From Streptomyces sp. ISL-43 (GTDB lineage Bacteria > Actinomycetota > Actinomycetes > Streptomycetales > Streptomycetaceae), in NCBI RefSeq assembly GCF_018614195.1, contig NZ_JAGGOT010000081.1, positions 24,972 through 88,971 of the forward strand: DNA of 64,000 nt. Direction: 5' to 3'. A program made the translations under genes and the position numbers. Within the stretch, counting starts at the first letter, position 1, and each line of letters begins with the position of its first letter. This document shows, piece by piece, positions 8,630 through 17,192 of this stretch. The notes under the pieces are model-generated. The model was not told where the DNA came from. It did no database searches and saw only the letters and a list, made by a program, of their open reading frames with translations.

Positions 8630-9634
8630 ATGTCGAAGATCAAGCCTGCCAAGGGCTCCCCGTACGCCCGCATCCTCGGTGTGGGCGGCTACCGCCCTGT
8701 CCGCGTGGTGCCCAACGAGGTCATCCTCGAGACCATCGACTCGTCCGACGAGTGGATCCGATCCCGTTCGGGCATCGCGACACGGCACTGGGCCTCGCCC
8801 GAGGAGACCGTCGCCGCGATGTCGGTGGAGGCCTCCGGCAAGGCGCTGGCCGCCGCCGGGATCGCGCCGGAGAAGATCGGCGCCGTGATCGTCTCGACGG
8901 TGTCGCACTTCAAGCAGACCCCGGCGGTCGCGACGGAGATCGCGCACCGCGTCGGCGCGGGCAAGCCCGCCGCGTTCGACATCTCCGCGGGCTGCGCCGG
9001 TTTCGGCTACGGTCTGACTCTGGCCAAGGGCCTGGTGGTGGACGGCTCCGCGGAGTACGTCCTCGTCATCGGCGTGGAGCGGCTCTCGGACCTCACCGAT
9101 CTGGAGGACCGTGCGACGGCCTTCCTGTTCGGTGACGGCGCGGGTGCCGTGGTCGTCGGCCCCTCGGACGAGCCGGCCATCGGCCCCACGGTGTGGGGTT
9201 CGGAGGGCGACAAGTCCGAGACCATCAAGCAGACCGTGCCGTGGGACGAGTACCGCAGCACGGACAGCGCCGAGAAGTTTCCGGCCATCACGCAGGAGGG
9301 TCAGGCGGTCTTCCGCTGGGCCGTCTTCGAGATGGCCAAGGTGGCCCAGCAGGCGCTCGACGCAGCCGGGATCACCGCCGATGACCTGGACGTCTTCATT
9401 CCGCACCAGGCAAACATGCGGATCATCGACTCGATGGTGAAGACTCTGAAGCTGCCGGAGCACGTCACGGTCGCCCGTGACGTCGAAACCACCGGCAACA
9501 CCTCGGCCGCCTCGATCCCGCTCGCTATGGAGCGGCTCCTGGCGACCGGAGCGGCGAAGAGCGGCGACACCGCGCTCGTCATCGGCTTCGGGGCGGGACT
9601 CGTCTACGCCGCGACGGTCGTTACCCTCCCCTAG
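8630..9634 (+). CDS. fabH: 3-oxoacyl-ACP synthase III (KASIII)
   Basis: 334 residues. Condenses an acyl-CoA starter (in Streptomyces mainly branched-chain) with malonyl-ACP to initiate fatty-acid synthesis. The Cys-His-Asn triad is visible: Cys in ISAGCAGFGYGL (about residue 122), His in IPHQANMRI (about 262), Asn in ETTGNTSAAS (about 292). Preceded by a strong GAGAAGGAG ribosome site at 8611. It lies 19 bp after fabD and 66 bp before acpP. Length and motifs are normal for the family. Confidence 0.96.
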   Translation: MSKIKPAKGSPYARILGVGGYRPVRVVPNEVILETIDSSDEWIRSRSGIATRHWASPEETVAAMSVEASGKALAAAGIAPEKIGAVIVSTVSHFKQTPAVATEIAHRVGAGKPAAFDISAGCAGFGYGLTLAKGLVVDGSAEYVLVIGVERLSDLTDLEDRATAFLFGDGAGAVVVGPSDEPAIGPTVWGSEGDKSETIKQTVPWDEYRSTDSAEKFPAITQEGQAVFRWAVFEMAKVAQQALDAAGITADDLDVFIPHQANMRIIDSMVKTLKLPEHVTVARDVETTGNTSAASIPLAMERLLATGAAKSGDTALVIGFGAGLVYAATVVTLP

Positions 9635-9700
9635 GGTCCGGGATCCCTTTTCCCGTCCCTGTTCCACCCAGTACTCCAGTACCCAATGAAGGAGCGCCAC

Positions 9701-9949
9701 ATGGCCTACACCCAGGACGAGATCGTCGAAGGTCTCGCCGAGATCGTCAACGAGATCGCCGGCATCCCGACCGAGGACGTCCAGCTCGAGAAGTCCTTCA
9801 CCGACGACCTGGACGTCGACTCGCTGTCCATGGTCGAGGTCGTCGTCGCCGCCGAAGAGCGCTTCGAGGTGAAGATCCCGGACGAGGACGTCAAGGGTCT
9901 CAAGACCGTCGGCGACGCCGCGAGCTACATCCTCAAGCACCAGGCCTGA
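9701..9949 (+). CDS. acpP: acyl carrier protein of fatty-acid synthesis
   Basis: 82 residues, acidic. The 4'-phosphopantetheine attachment Ser lies in DDLDVDSLSMVE (about residue 41). Helix III and the C-terminal helix (DVKGLKTVGDAASYIL) are standard. Start ATG 9701 follows AAGGAG at 9689; an in-frame ATG at 9686 overlaps that ribosome site and is less likely. Carries growing acyl chains between FabD, FabH and FabF. Confidence 0.95.
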   Translation: MAYTQDEIVEGLAEIVNEIAGIPTEDVQLEKSFTDDLDVDSLSMVEVVVAAEERFEVKIPDEDVKGLKTVGDAASYILKHQA

Positions 9950-10028
9950 GCCTGACGAGCGTTTGTCGCCACCTGGCGGTGGCGCCGTGACAATTCAGCA
10001 CCCCCTGAGACGTGGAGAAAGAATTCCT

Positions 10029-11294
10029 GTGAGCCCGACCAATCGCACCGTGGTCGTCACCGGTATCGGCGCAACCACTCCGCTGGGTGGCGACAGCGCT
10101 TCGACCTGGGAAGGTCTGCTTGCCGGCCGCTCCGGCGTAAAGCCCCTCGAGGGTGAGCGCTTCGCCGAACTCCCGGTTCGTATCGCCGCCACGGCCGCCG
10201 TGGACCCGAGTGAGGTCCTGCCCCGGCCACTGGCCCGCAAGCTGGACCGCTCGGCCCAGTTCGCGATCATCGCGGCCCGCGAGGCGTGGGCCGACGCCGG
10301 TTACACCGCTCCGGCGGGCGAGGACGCGGCGATCGCGCCCGAGCGCCTGGGCACCGTCATCGCCTCCGGCATCGGCGGCGTGACCACCCTGCTCGACCAG
10401 TACGACGTACTGAAGGAAAAGGGTGTGCGCCGGGTCTCCCCGCACACCGTCCCCATGCTCATGCCCAACGGCCCGTCGGCCAACGTCGGCCTGGAGGTCA
10501 ACGCCCGTGCGGGCGTGCACACTCCGGTCAGCGCCTGCGCCTCCGGCGCCGAGGCCATCGGCTACGCCGTCGAGATGATCCGCAGCGGCCGTGCCGACGT
10601 GGTCGTCGCGGGCGGCACCGAGGCGGCGATCCACCCGCTGCCGATCGCCGCGTTCGCCAACATGATGGCGATGTCCAAGAACAACGAGCACCCCGAGCAG
10701 GCCTCGCGCCCCTACGACAAGGGCCGCGACGGCTTCGTCCTCGGCGAGGGCGCCGGTGTCGTGATCCTGGAGTCCGCCGAGCACGCCGCCGCGCGTGGCG
10801 CCCGGGTCTACTGCGAGGTGCTGGGCCAGGGTCTGTCCGCGGACAGCCACCACATCGCGCAGCCGGAGCCGACCGGCCGCGGTGTCGCGGCCGCCGTGCA
10901 GAACCTGCTCGACAACACGGGCCTCGACCCGGCCGAGCTGGTCCACCTGAACGCACACGCCACGTCCACCCCGCAGGGTGACACGGCCGAGCTGAAGGCC
11001 CTGCGCAAGGTGCTGGGCGACGACCTCGACCACATCGCGATCTCGGCGACCAAGTCGATGACCGGTCACCTCCTGGGTGGCGCGGGCGGCATCGAGACCG
11101 TCGCGACGGTGCTGGCGCTGTACCACCGCCTCGCCCCGCCGACGATCAACATCGACGAGCTGGACGACGACATCGACGCGGACATCGTGCGCGGCGAGCC
11201 CCGCAAGCTCCCGGCCGACGGTCCGATCTCCGCGATCAACAACTCCTTCGGCTTCGGCGGCCACAACGTCACGCTGGCGTTCCGCACCGTCTGA
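10029..11294 (+). CDS. fabF: 3-oxoacyl-ACP synthase II (KASII)
   Basis: 421 residues. Elongating beta-ketoacyl-ACP synthase. The Cys-His-His triad is visible: Cys in TPVSACASGAEAIGY (about 170), His in HLNAHATSTPQGD (about 310), His in KSMTGHLLGGAGG (about 345). The C-terminus NNSFGFGGHNVTL is canonical. Start GTG 10029 (MSPTNRTVVVTG) follows GGAGAAAGAA. Last gene of the fab operon, followed 14 bp later by a long terminator hairpin. Confidence 0.95.
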   Translation: MSPTNRTVVVTGIGATTPLGGDSASTWEGLLAGRSGVKPLEGERFAELPVRIAATAAVDPSEVLPRPLARKLDRSAQFAIIAAREAWADAGYTAPAGEDAAIAPERLGTVIASGIGGVTTLLDQYDVLKEKGVRRVSPHTVPMLMPNGPSANVGLEVNARAGVHTPVSACASGAEAIGYAVEMIRSGRADVVVAGGTEAAIHPLPIAAFANMMAMSKNNEHPEQASRPYDKGRDGFVLGEGAGVVILESAEHAAARGARVYCEVLGQGLSADSHHIAQPEPTGRGVAAAVQNLLDNTGLDPAELVHLNAHATSTPQGDTAELKALRKVLGDDLDHIAISATKSMTGHLLGGAGGIETVATVLALYHRLAPPTINIDELDDDIDADIVRGEPRKLPADGPISAINNSFGFGGHNVTLAFRTV

Positions 11295-11307
11295 CCGAGG
11301 CTCACAC

Positions 11308-11343
11308 AGAAGGCCCACCCGGGTGATTCCGGGTGGGCCTTCT
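11308..11343. terminator. terminator of the fab operon
   Basis: A perfect 15-bp inverted repeat (AGAAGGCCCACCCGG / CCGGGTGGGCCTTCT) with loop GTGATT, 14 bp after fabF and 14 bp before the convergent DUF3145 stop. Probably bidirectional. Confidence 0.88.
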
Positions 11344-11356
11344 GCATGTTCGGCGC

Positions 11357-11851
11357 TCAGACGACCTGGTGGAGCCAGCGGACCGGCGCGCCCTCGCCCG
11401 CGTAGCGGAAGGGTTCGAGCTCGTCGTCCCAGGGTTTGCCGAGCAGTTTGGCGATCTCCGCCTCCAGGTCGGTCTCGCCGCGCGAGGACCGGGCGAGGGC
11501 GGCGCGCAGCCGGTCCTCGGGGATCAGGATGTCGCCGTGCATGCCGGTGACGGCGTGGAAGATGCCGAGCTGCGGGGTGGAGCTGTAGCGCTCGCCCTCG
11601 GCGGTCGGGCAGGGTTCCGCGGTCACTTCGAAGCGGAGCAGGTGCCAGCCTCTCAGGGCGGAGGCGAGTTTCGATGCGGTGCCCGCCTCGGCCTGCCAGG
11701 AGAACTCGGCTCTCCAGGTGCCCGGGGAGGCGGGCTGACGGATCCAGTCGAGGTTCACCCGCACCCCGAGCACCCCCGCAACAGCCCATTCCACGTGCGG
11801 GCAGAGCGCGCGCGGTGCGGAGTGCACGTACAAGACTCCACGTGTCGTCAC
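11357..11851 (-). CDS. DUF3145 domain protein
   Basis: 164 residues, GTG start (MTTRGVLYVHSAPRALCPH). A cytosolic actinobacterial protein of unknown function that is regularly found convergent with fabF in Streptomyces. Visible features: a conserved VEWAVAGVLG helix, a central strand region WRAEFSWQAEAGTASKL, and LGIFHAVTGMHGDILIPEDRLR. No catalytic motif, signal peptide or membrane segment. The region upstream of its start is the most A+T-rich part of this neighbourhood, suggesting its own promoter. Confidence 0.85.
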   Translation of the reverse strand: MTTRGVLYVHSAPRALCPHVEWAVAGVLGVRVNLDWIRQPASPGTWRAEFSWQAEAGTASKLASALRGWHLLRFEVTAEPCPTAEGERYSSTPQLGIFHAVTGMHGDILIPEDRLRAALARSSRGETDLEAEIAKLLGKPWDDELEPFRYAGEGAPVRWLHQVV

Positions 11852-12101
11852 CGGGACCTCCAGTGTGGGACGAGGTCGGGAATAAACTCCAGAAAACGGA
11901 CAGTATGTGACGTGATGTAATGTAACGGAAATTATTTGACATTGCGTTGCGGGACTTGCGGCCGAAACGCCACGGGAAAAAGCTACCGTGCGCCAGGGGT
12001 CATGGTGTGACGTACCGTCGCTCCAAGGCCCGTAATCACAGAGCATTCACTCAGCAGGACGCCCCCGAAGGACGCGGGGCGACGAAGGAGGGACCTCCCG
12101 C
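11852..12101. promoter_or_regulatory. A+T-rich divergent promoter region
   Basis: 250 bp between the divergent DUF3145 and GDSL-lipoprotein genes. The stretch around 11880-11945 is strikingly A+T-rich for this genome (AATAAACTCC..., TGTAATGTAACGGAAATTA) and contains TTGACA at about 11936, a candidate -35 for the plus strand. No clear -10 partner was found. Confidence 0.4.
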
Positions 12102-13007
12102 ATGCGCACCACCGCCCCGCGCCGCCGCGCGCGCAGGACGCGTCCGGGCGCGGGCGCGATGGCCGCCCTCCTGCTCGTGGCGGCGGGTGCGCTCGGCGGG
12201 TGTTCGGCGGACGGGGCCGAGCCCGCGGGTGAGCGGGGGGCGCAGGCCGCGCCCCGGTGGAACACCGCGCCCACCTCGGTCGCCGCCGTCGGCGACTCCA
12301 TCACGCGCGGTTTCGACGCCTGTTCGGTGCTGGCCGACTGCCCGGAGGTCTCCTGGGCCACCGGCGACGACCCCGAGGTCCACTCGCTGGCCGCCCGGCT
12401 GCTCGGGGAGGCCGAGGCGCCCACGCGCAGCTGGAACTACGCGGTGACCGGCTCCCGGATGGCCGACCTGCCGGGGCAGCTGGCCTCGGCGGCCGCGCAC
12501 AAACCCGGCCTGGTCACGGTGATGGTGGGCTCGAACGACGCCTGCCGGCCGTCGGCTTCGTCGATGACCGCGGTGGCCGCCTTCCGCGAAGGCTTCGAGA
12601 AGTCGCTCGCCGCCCTGCGGGCCGCCTCGCCCACCTCGCAGGTGTACGTCTCCAGCGTCCCGGACCTCCAGCGGCTGTGGGAGCAGGGCAAGGACGACCC
12701 GATGGTGCGGCGGATCTGGAAGCTCGGGATCTGCCAGTCGATGCTCGCCGAGCCCACCTCCGAGGGCGCCGGGGCGACCGCCCGGCGCGAGCAGGTGCGG
12801 GCGCGCGTGGTCGAGTACAACGAGGTGCTGCGCGGGGTCTGCGGGAAGGACCCGCTGTGCCGCTACGACGGCGGCGCGGTGTTCCAGTACCCCTTCTCGG
12901 CAGAGCAGTTGAGCCGCTGGGACTGGTTCCACCCGGGCAAGGACGGGCAGGCGCGGCTCGCGGAACTGGCGCACCGACAGGTGACCTCCGCCGAGCCTCC
13001 ACGTTGA
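12102..13007 (+). CDS. SGNH/GDSL-type lipoprotein hydrolase
   Basis: 301 residues. A twin-Arg-rich N-terminus and hydrophobic stretch end in the lipobox LGGC (Cys about residue 34), so a membrane-anchored lipoprotein facing outside is predicted. The SGNH blocks are present: I, AAVGDSITRGFD (Ser); III, MVGSNDACR; V, DWFHPGKDGQ (Asp and His). An extracellular esterase or lipase acting on small acyl esters or cell-wall polymers is the likely role; the substrate is unknown. Monocistronic, followed by a strong terminator. Confidence 0.85.
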   Translation: MRTTAPRRRARRTRPGAGAMAALLLVAAGALGGCSADGAEPAGERGAQAAPRWNTAPTSVAAVGDSITRGFDACSVLADCPEVSWATGDDPEVHSLAARLLGEAEAPTRSWNYAVTGSRMADLPGQLASAAAHKPGLVTVMVGSNDACRPSASSMTAVAAFREGFEKSLAALRAASPTSQVYVSSVPDLQRLWEQGKDDPMVRRIWKLGICQSMLAEPTSEGAGATARREQVRARVVEYNEVLRGVCGKDPLCRYDGGAVFQYPFSAEQLSRWDWFHPGKDGQARLAELAHRQVTSAEPPR

Positions 13008-13023
13008 CGCCGGGGGACATGTG

Positions 13024-13066
13024 GGACCGGGGGCGGGTGTCAGGGCCCGCCCCCGGTCCGGCTTTT
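13024..13066 (+). terminator. terminator after the GDSL lipoprotein gene
   Basis: A perfect 14-bp stem (GGACCGGGGGCGGG / CCCGCCCCCGGTCC) with an 8-nt loop, followed by GCTTTT. Ends 17 bp after the lipoprotein stop region and lies before the convergent GH3 gene. Confidence 0.85.
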
Positions 13067-13097
13067 GAATCACCTCAGCATGGGTGATTTCCGGCCA

Positions 13098-15566
13098 TTA
13101 CAGGTTGAGGGTCGCCGTCAGCCGGGTGTCGCCGTGCGAGCGGCTCGCGCGGACCTCGTAGCCGCCGCCGATCCGCTGCCAGGCGCGGGAGTCCTCGTCC
13201 CAGATCTCGAAGGCGCGCTCGGGCAGGGCGATCTCCACGTCGACGCTCTCGCCGGGGCCGGCGCTCACGCTCGCGAAGCCGGCCAGCCAGCTCGCCGGGC
13301 GCTCGGCAGTGTCGTCGACGGGGGCCAGGTAGACCTGGACGGTCTCGCGGCCCGGCCGGGTGCCGGTGTTGGTGACGCGCACCGTCGCGGCCGCCGGGGT
13401 GGCCTCCAGGGACTCGTACGCCCAGTCCGTGTAGCCGAGGCCGTGCCCGAAGGGGAAGGCGGGGACGATCCCCTGCTTCTCGTACGCCCGGTAGCCGATG
13501 AAGAGCCCCTCGCGGTATTCGAGGCGCCCCTCGGCCGGGACGACCTCGGTGACCGGCGCGTCCGCGAACTCCGCGGGCCAGGTCGTGGGCAGCCGCCCGC
13601 CCGGCTCGGCGTCACCGAGGAGTACGTCGGCCAGCGCGGCCCCGCCCTCCTGCCCGGGGAACCAGGTCAGCAGGACCGCGGCGACCTCCTCGCGCCACGG
13701 GAGTTCCACGGGGGAGCCGGCGTTGACGACGACCACGGTGTTCGGGTTGACGGCGGCGACGGCCCGGACCAGGTCGTCCTGACGGCCCGGGAGGGTGAGG
13801 TCCTTGCGGTCGAAGCCCTCGGACTCCACCCGCTCGGTGGTGGCGACGACCACGACGGCGGTGTCCGCGGAGCGTGCCGCCTCCACGGCTTCGGCGATGA
13901 GCTCGTCGGCGGAGCGCCGCGGGCCGAGGTGGAGGAAGGAGAACATGATCGCCTTGAGCGGCAGGGCGGTCACGTCGGGGACCTGGTAGGTCAGTGAGAC
14001 CTCGACGGCCTCGCCCTCGGCGAGGGTGACCCGGGCCCGCTCGCTGGGGGCGCCGAAGAAGGCTTCGAAGGGGTCGGCCTCGTTGCCCATCGCCTGGACG
14101 CCCTCCCAGCGGACCTCGCCGCCGACGGCGAGGGTGAAGGCGCCGAGTCCGCGGGTGCCGAAAGCGTGCTCGCCGCTCTCGCGCGGGACGTACGTACCGA
14201 CGACCTCGATGCTCGCCATCGTCTCGTAGCCGACGCCCTCTGGCAGGTCGTCACCGATCCACTGGACCTGGCCGGTCGGCAGCGAGCCCGTGCCGAGGAC
14301 GGCGCCGGAGGCGTCGCGGCAGATCGCGCGGAGCTCGAAGCCCTTGTCGGCGGGGGTGAGTTCGTCGCTGGAGTCGGCCCCGACGCTGTAGGTCAGGGAT
14401 ACCTGCGACAGGCCGGCCAGGGCGGCGGTCAGACCGTCCAGCGGGGAGACGATCCGCTCGGGGAAGACGGTGGCGGAACCGCCGCCGAGGACGCGGGCGT
14501 CACGGGCGGCGGCGCCGATGAGGGCGACGGTCCGGCCGGCGGAGGTGTCGAGCGGCAGGGCCCGCTCCTCGCCGGACACGGTCTCGTTGCGGACGAGGAC
14601 GAAGCCGCGGGCGGCGATCTCGCGGGCCAGCGCCTGGCCGTCGATCGGGGCCGGGACCTCGCCGACGACGGCGGGGGCGCCTTCCAGGATGCCGACGCGG
14701 GCGGCGAGGCGCAGGACGTTGCGCACGGCCTCGTCGACGGCGGACTCCGGTACCTCACCGGCGCGGACGGCGTCGGCGAGCGGTGCGCCGTAGACGGTGA
14801 CGGGGCCGGGCATGGCCACGTCGAGGCCGCCGAGGATGTCGCCGGTGGTGGAGCGGGCGGCCATCCAGTCGGAGACGTTGTACCCGTCGAAGCCCCACTC
14901 GGCGCGCAGGACCTCGTTGACGAGGTGGGTGTGCTCGGTCATCGTCACGCCGTTGACCTGGTTGTACGCCGTCATGATGCCCCAGGGGTGGGCGTTGGCG
15001 ACGATGGCCTCGAAGGGCGCGAGGTACAGCTCGCGCAGCGGGCGCGGAGCGATGACGCTGTCGACGGTGAACCGCTCGGTCTCGGCGTCGTTGCCGACGA
15101 AGTGCTTGACGGTGGTGCCGACCCCGCCGTCCTGGACGCCGTTCACGTAGCCGCTGCCGACCGCGCCGGTGAGGTACGGGTCCTCGGAGTAGCACTCGAA
15201 GTGCCGGCCGCCGAGCGGAGAGCGGTGCAGGTTGACGGTGGGCGCGAGGAGGACGTGGACGCCCTTGCGGCGGGCCTCCTGGGCCAGGAGGCGGCCGGCC
15301 CGGCGGGCGAGCGCGGGGTCCCAGGCGGCAGCGAGCGCGGTCGGGGAGGGCAGCGCGATGGAGGGGTCGTCGGCGGTCCAGCGCACGCCGCGCACCCCGA
15401 TGGGGCCGTCGGACATGACCAGGGACTTCAGGCCGATCTCGGGGACGGCGGGCAGCGACCACATGTCCTGGCCGGCCAGCAGCCGGGCCTTGGTGTCGAG
15501 ATCCAGCTTGCCCAGCGCCGCCTCTACGACGTCGTTGCGGACCTGATCGGCATCGGTCACGGCCAT
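13098..15566 (-). CDS. glycoside hydrolase family 3 beta-glucosidase with PA14-like insert
   Basis: 822 residues. N-terminal GH3 barrel: SLVMSDGPIGVRGVRW, KGVHVLLAPTVNLHRSPLGGRHFECYSEDP, KHFVGNDAETERF, and the nucleophile Asp in GFDGYNVSDWMAARST (about residue 240). The second (alpha/beta sandwich) domain has LIGAAARDARVLGGGSATVFP. A PA14-like beta insertion sits at about 400-520 (VVGTYVPRESGEHAFGTRGLG). A fibronectin III-like C-terminal domain (AATVRVTNTGTRPGRETVQVYL) completes the KpBGL/Klebsiella-like architecture. No signal peptide, so intracellular hydrolysis of imported oligosaccharides is likely. Divergent from a TetR gene that may control it. Confidence 0.92.
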   Translation of the reverse strand: MAVTDADQVRNDVVEAALGKLDLDTKARLLAGQDMWSLPAVPEIGLKSLVMSDGPIGVRGVRWTADDPSIALPSPTALAAAWDPALARRAGRLLAQEARRKGVHVLLAPTVNLHRSPLGGRHFECYSEDPYLTGAVGSGYVNGVQDGGVGTTVKHFVGNDAETERFTVDSVIAPRPLRELYLAPFEAIVANAHPWGIMTAYNQVNGVTMTEHTHLVNEVLRAEWGFDGYNVSDWMAARSTTGDILGGLDVAMPGPVTVYGAPLADAVRAGEVPESAVDEAVRNVLRLAARVGILEGAPAVVGEVPAPIDGQALAREIAARGFVLVRNETVSGEERALPLDTSAGRTVALIGAAARDARVLGGGSATVFPERIVSPLDGLTAALAGLSQVSLTYSVGADSSDELTPADKGFELRAICRDASGAVLGTGSLPTGQVQWIGDDLPEGVGYETMASIEVVGTYVPRESGEHAFGTRGLGAFTLAVGGEVRWEGVQAMGNEADPFEAFFGAPSERARVTLAEGEAVEVSLTYQVPDVTALPLKAIMFSFLHLGPRRSADELIAEAVEAARSADTAVVVVATTERVESEGFDRKDLTLPGRQDDLVRAVAAVNPNTVVVVNAGSPVELPWREEVAAVLLTWFPGQEGGAALADVLLGDAEPGGRLPTTWPAEFADAPVTEVVPAEGRLEYREGLFIGYRAYEKQGIVPAFPFGHGLGYTDWAYESLEATPAAATVRVTNTGTRPGRETVQVYLAPVDDTAERPASWLAGFASVSAGPGESVDVEIALPERAFEIWDEDSRAWQRIGGGYEVRASRSHGDTRLTATLNL

Positions 15567-15751
15567 GCCTCCTCGTTGAGTGCAGGTAGGTGAGTGCGTG
15601 GCCGCGCGTCCGCCGTGCGGGGCGGCTGCGCGGTGCGGCTGGCTCCATCGTGGACCGTTTGCCTGTAGATCGGTAGGGTTCGTAATCTGTTCGTGATAGA
15701 AAGATGCCGTACGGTCCTGCTGGCAGGCTGAGCGGAAGGGGCGTCGCGGCG

Positions 15752-16327
15752 ATGGCCAGGGCGAGAAGTGAGGAACGGCGCGGGGAGATCGTCCACGCGG
15801 CCGTCGAGGTCATCGCGGAGCGCGGCTACCGCGGCGCTTCGCTGGGTGCGGTAGCCGAGCGCGTGGGGCTGACCCAGCAGGGGCTCCTGCACTACTTCCC
15901 GACCAAGGAGGCGCTGCTGGTCGCCGTCCTGGAGGAGCGCGACCGCTGGGACACCGGCGGCGGCAGCCGCGCCTCGGCTGGCACATGGCGCCTGGACCTG
16001 CTGGCCTCGCTGGTGGACTACAACGCCATGCGCCCGGGCATCGTGCAGACCTTCTCGGCACTGCTCGGCGAGAGCGTCACCGACGGCCACCCCGCGCGGG
16101 AATTCTTCACCGACAGGTACGCGCAGGTGCGCGGGGAGATGGCCGCGATGCTGCGCGCCGAGTTCGGCGAGCGCCTCCCCTCGGGCCTCACCCCCGAGGA
16201 GGCGGCCCCGCTGCTCGCCGCCGTGATGGACGGGCTCCAGTACCAGTGGCTGCTCGCCCCGGAATCCGTCGACATGCCCGCCGCCTTCCGGTCCTTCCTG
16301 ACCCTGCTGCAGGGCCCGGCGGCCTGA
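15752..16327 (+). CDS. TetR family regulator, probable repressor of the GH3 gene
   Basis: 191 residues. HTH at about residues 8-52 (RGEIVHAAVEVIAERGYRGASLGAVAERVGLTQQGLLHYFPTKEALL). The C-terminal part resembles other TetR_C sugar- or small-molecule-sensing domains. Start ATG 15752 (MARARSEERR) is preferred over ATG 15704 because a GGAAGGGG ribosome site precedes it. The 185-bp divergent gap to the GH3 gene holds a relatively A+T-rich block (CGTAATCTGTTCGTGATAG). Divergent pairing suggests local control of the glucosidase; this is an inference from layout only. Confidence 0.85.
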   Translation: MARARSEERRGEIVHAAVEVIAERGYRGASLGAVAERVGLTQQGLLHYFPTKEALLVAVLEERDRWDTGGGSRASAGTWRLDLLASLVDYNAMRPGIVQTFSALLGESVTDGHPAREFFTDRYAQVRGEMAAMLRAEFGERLPSGLTPEEAAPLLAAVMDGLQYQWLLAPESVDMPAAFRSFLTLLQGPAA

Positions 16328-16397
16328 CCCCCTGCCCCTGCTCCCTGCCCCTGCTCCCCTACCCGGCCGCCCCTGACCGCGCGCGGACCCGGCTGGC

Positions 16398-17147
16398 ATG
16401 CTGGAGCGCGTGAAGATCGCCGCCGCGCAGATGACCTGCGCCCCCGCCGACGTGCCCGCCAACGCCGAGCGCGCGGCCGCCCTCGCCGCTCGGGCCAGGG
16501 AGGAGGGCGCCGAGCTGGTGCTGTTCCCCGAGTTCACGCTGACCGGGTACGAACTGCCCGCTCTCGCCGCCGACCCCGGACTGTGGCTGACGGGCCCCGA
16601 GGATCCCCGGCTGGACCCGGTCCGGGCCGCCGGGATCGCCACCGCCGTCAACGTCGCGCTGCGCGGGGACGGCCCCCGGCCCCTCATCGCGACCCTGGTG
16701 CACGACGCGGCGGGCGCGCACGTGACGACGTACGCCAAGCAGCACCTCTTCCGCCAGGAGCAGGAGGTCTTCGCGGCGGGCGCGCGTCCGGGCCGGTTCG
16801 AACTCGGCGGAATCCGCTTCTCGCTGGGCATCTGCTACGACAACCACTTCGCGGACGTGCCCGGCGCGGGCGCGGCGGCCGGCTGCCGGGTGCACTTGGC
16901 GAGCTCGCTCTACGGGAGGGGCGACGGCGTCGGCGAGCGTGCCGGGGTCCACCCCGGGATCGCGCGGGACCACGGGATGTACGTGGCCCTGGCCAACCAC
17001 GTCGGACCGGCGGGGCCGTGGACGGGATGCGGCGGCGCGGCCGTCTGGGCGCCGGGCGGGGAACTGCTGGCCGAGGCCGACGACCGCACGCCGTCGCTCG
17101 CCGTGGCGGACGTCCCGGCCGGTGTCCCGGAGCGGGCCCGCGCCTGA
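16398..17147 (+). CDS. carbon-nitrogen hydrolase (nitrilase superfamily)
   Basis: 249 residues. The Glu-Lys-Cys catalytic triad is visible: Glu in LVLFPEFTLTGYE (about 42), Lys in TTYAKQHLFRQEQ (about 115), Cys in FSLGICYDNHF (about 150). It cleaves a non-peptide C-N bond (amide or nitrile); the amidase branch fits better than true nitrilase. ATG 16398 is used; GTG 16410 would start at MKIAAAQMTC, the more usual family beginning, but its spacing to GGAG is very short. It follows the TetR gene by 70 bp; a shared transcript is possible. Confidence 0.87.
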   Translation: MLERVKIAAAQMTCAPADVPANAERAAALAARAREEGAELVLFPEFTLTGYELPALAADPGLWLTGPEDPRLDPVRAAGIATAVNVALRGDGPRPLIATLVHDAAGAHVTTYAKQHLFRQEQEVFAAGARPGRFELGGIRFSLGICYDNHFADVPGAGAAAGCRVHLASSLYGRGDGVGERAGVHPGIARDHGMYVALANHVGPAGPWTGCGGAAVWAPGGELLAEADDRTPSLAVADVPAGVPERARA

Positions 17148-17151
17148 CGGA

Positions 17152-17168
17152 GGCGTCCGGCGGACGCC
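17152..17168. terminator. short hairpin between convergent genes
   Basis: GGCGTCC-GGC-GGACGCC, a 7-bp perfect stem 5 bp after the nitrilase-family stop and 25 bp before the convergent membrane-protein stop. No T-run. Confidence 0.4.
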
Positions 17169-17192
17169 GCCGCCGCGCGGGCCCGCACCGGG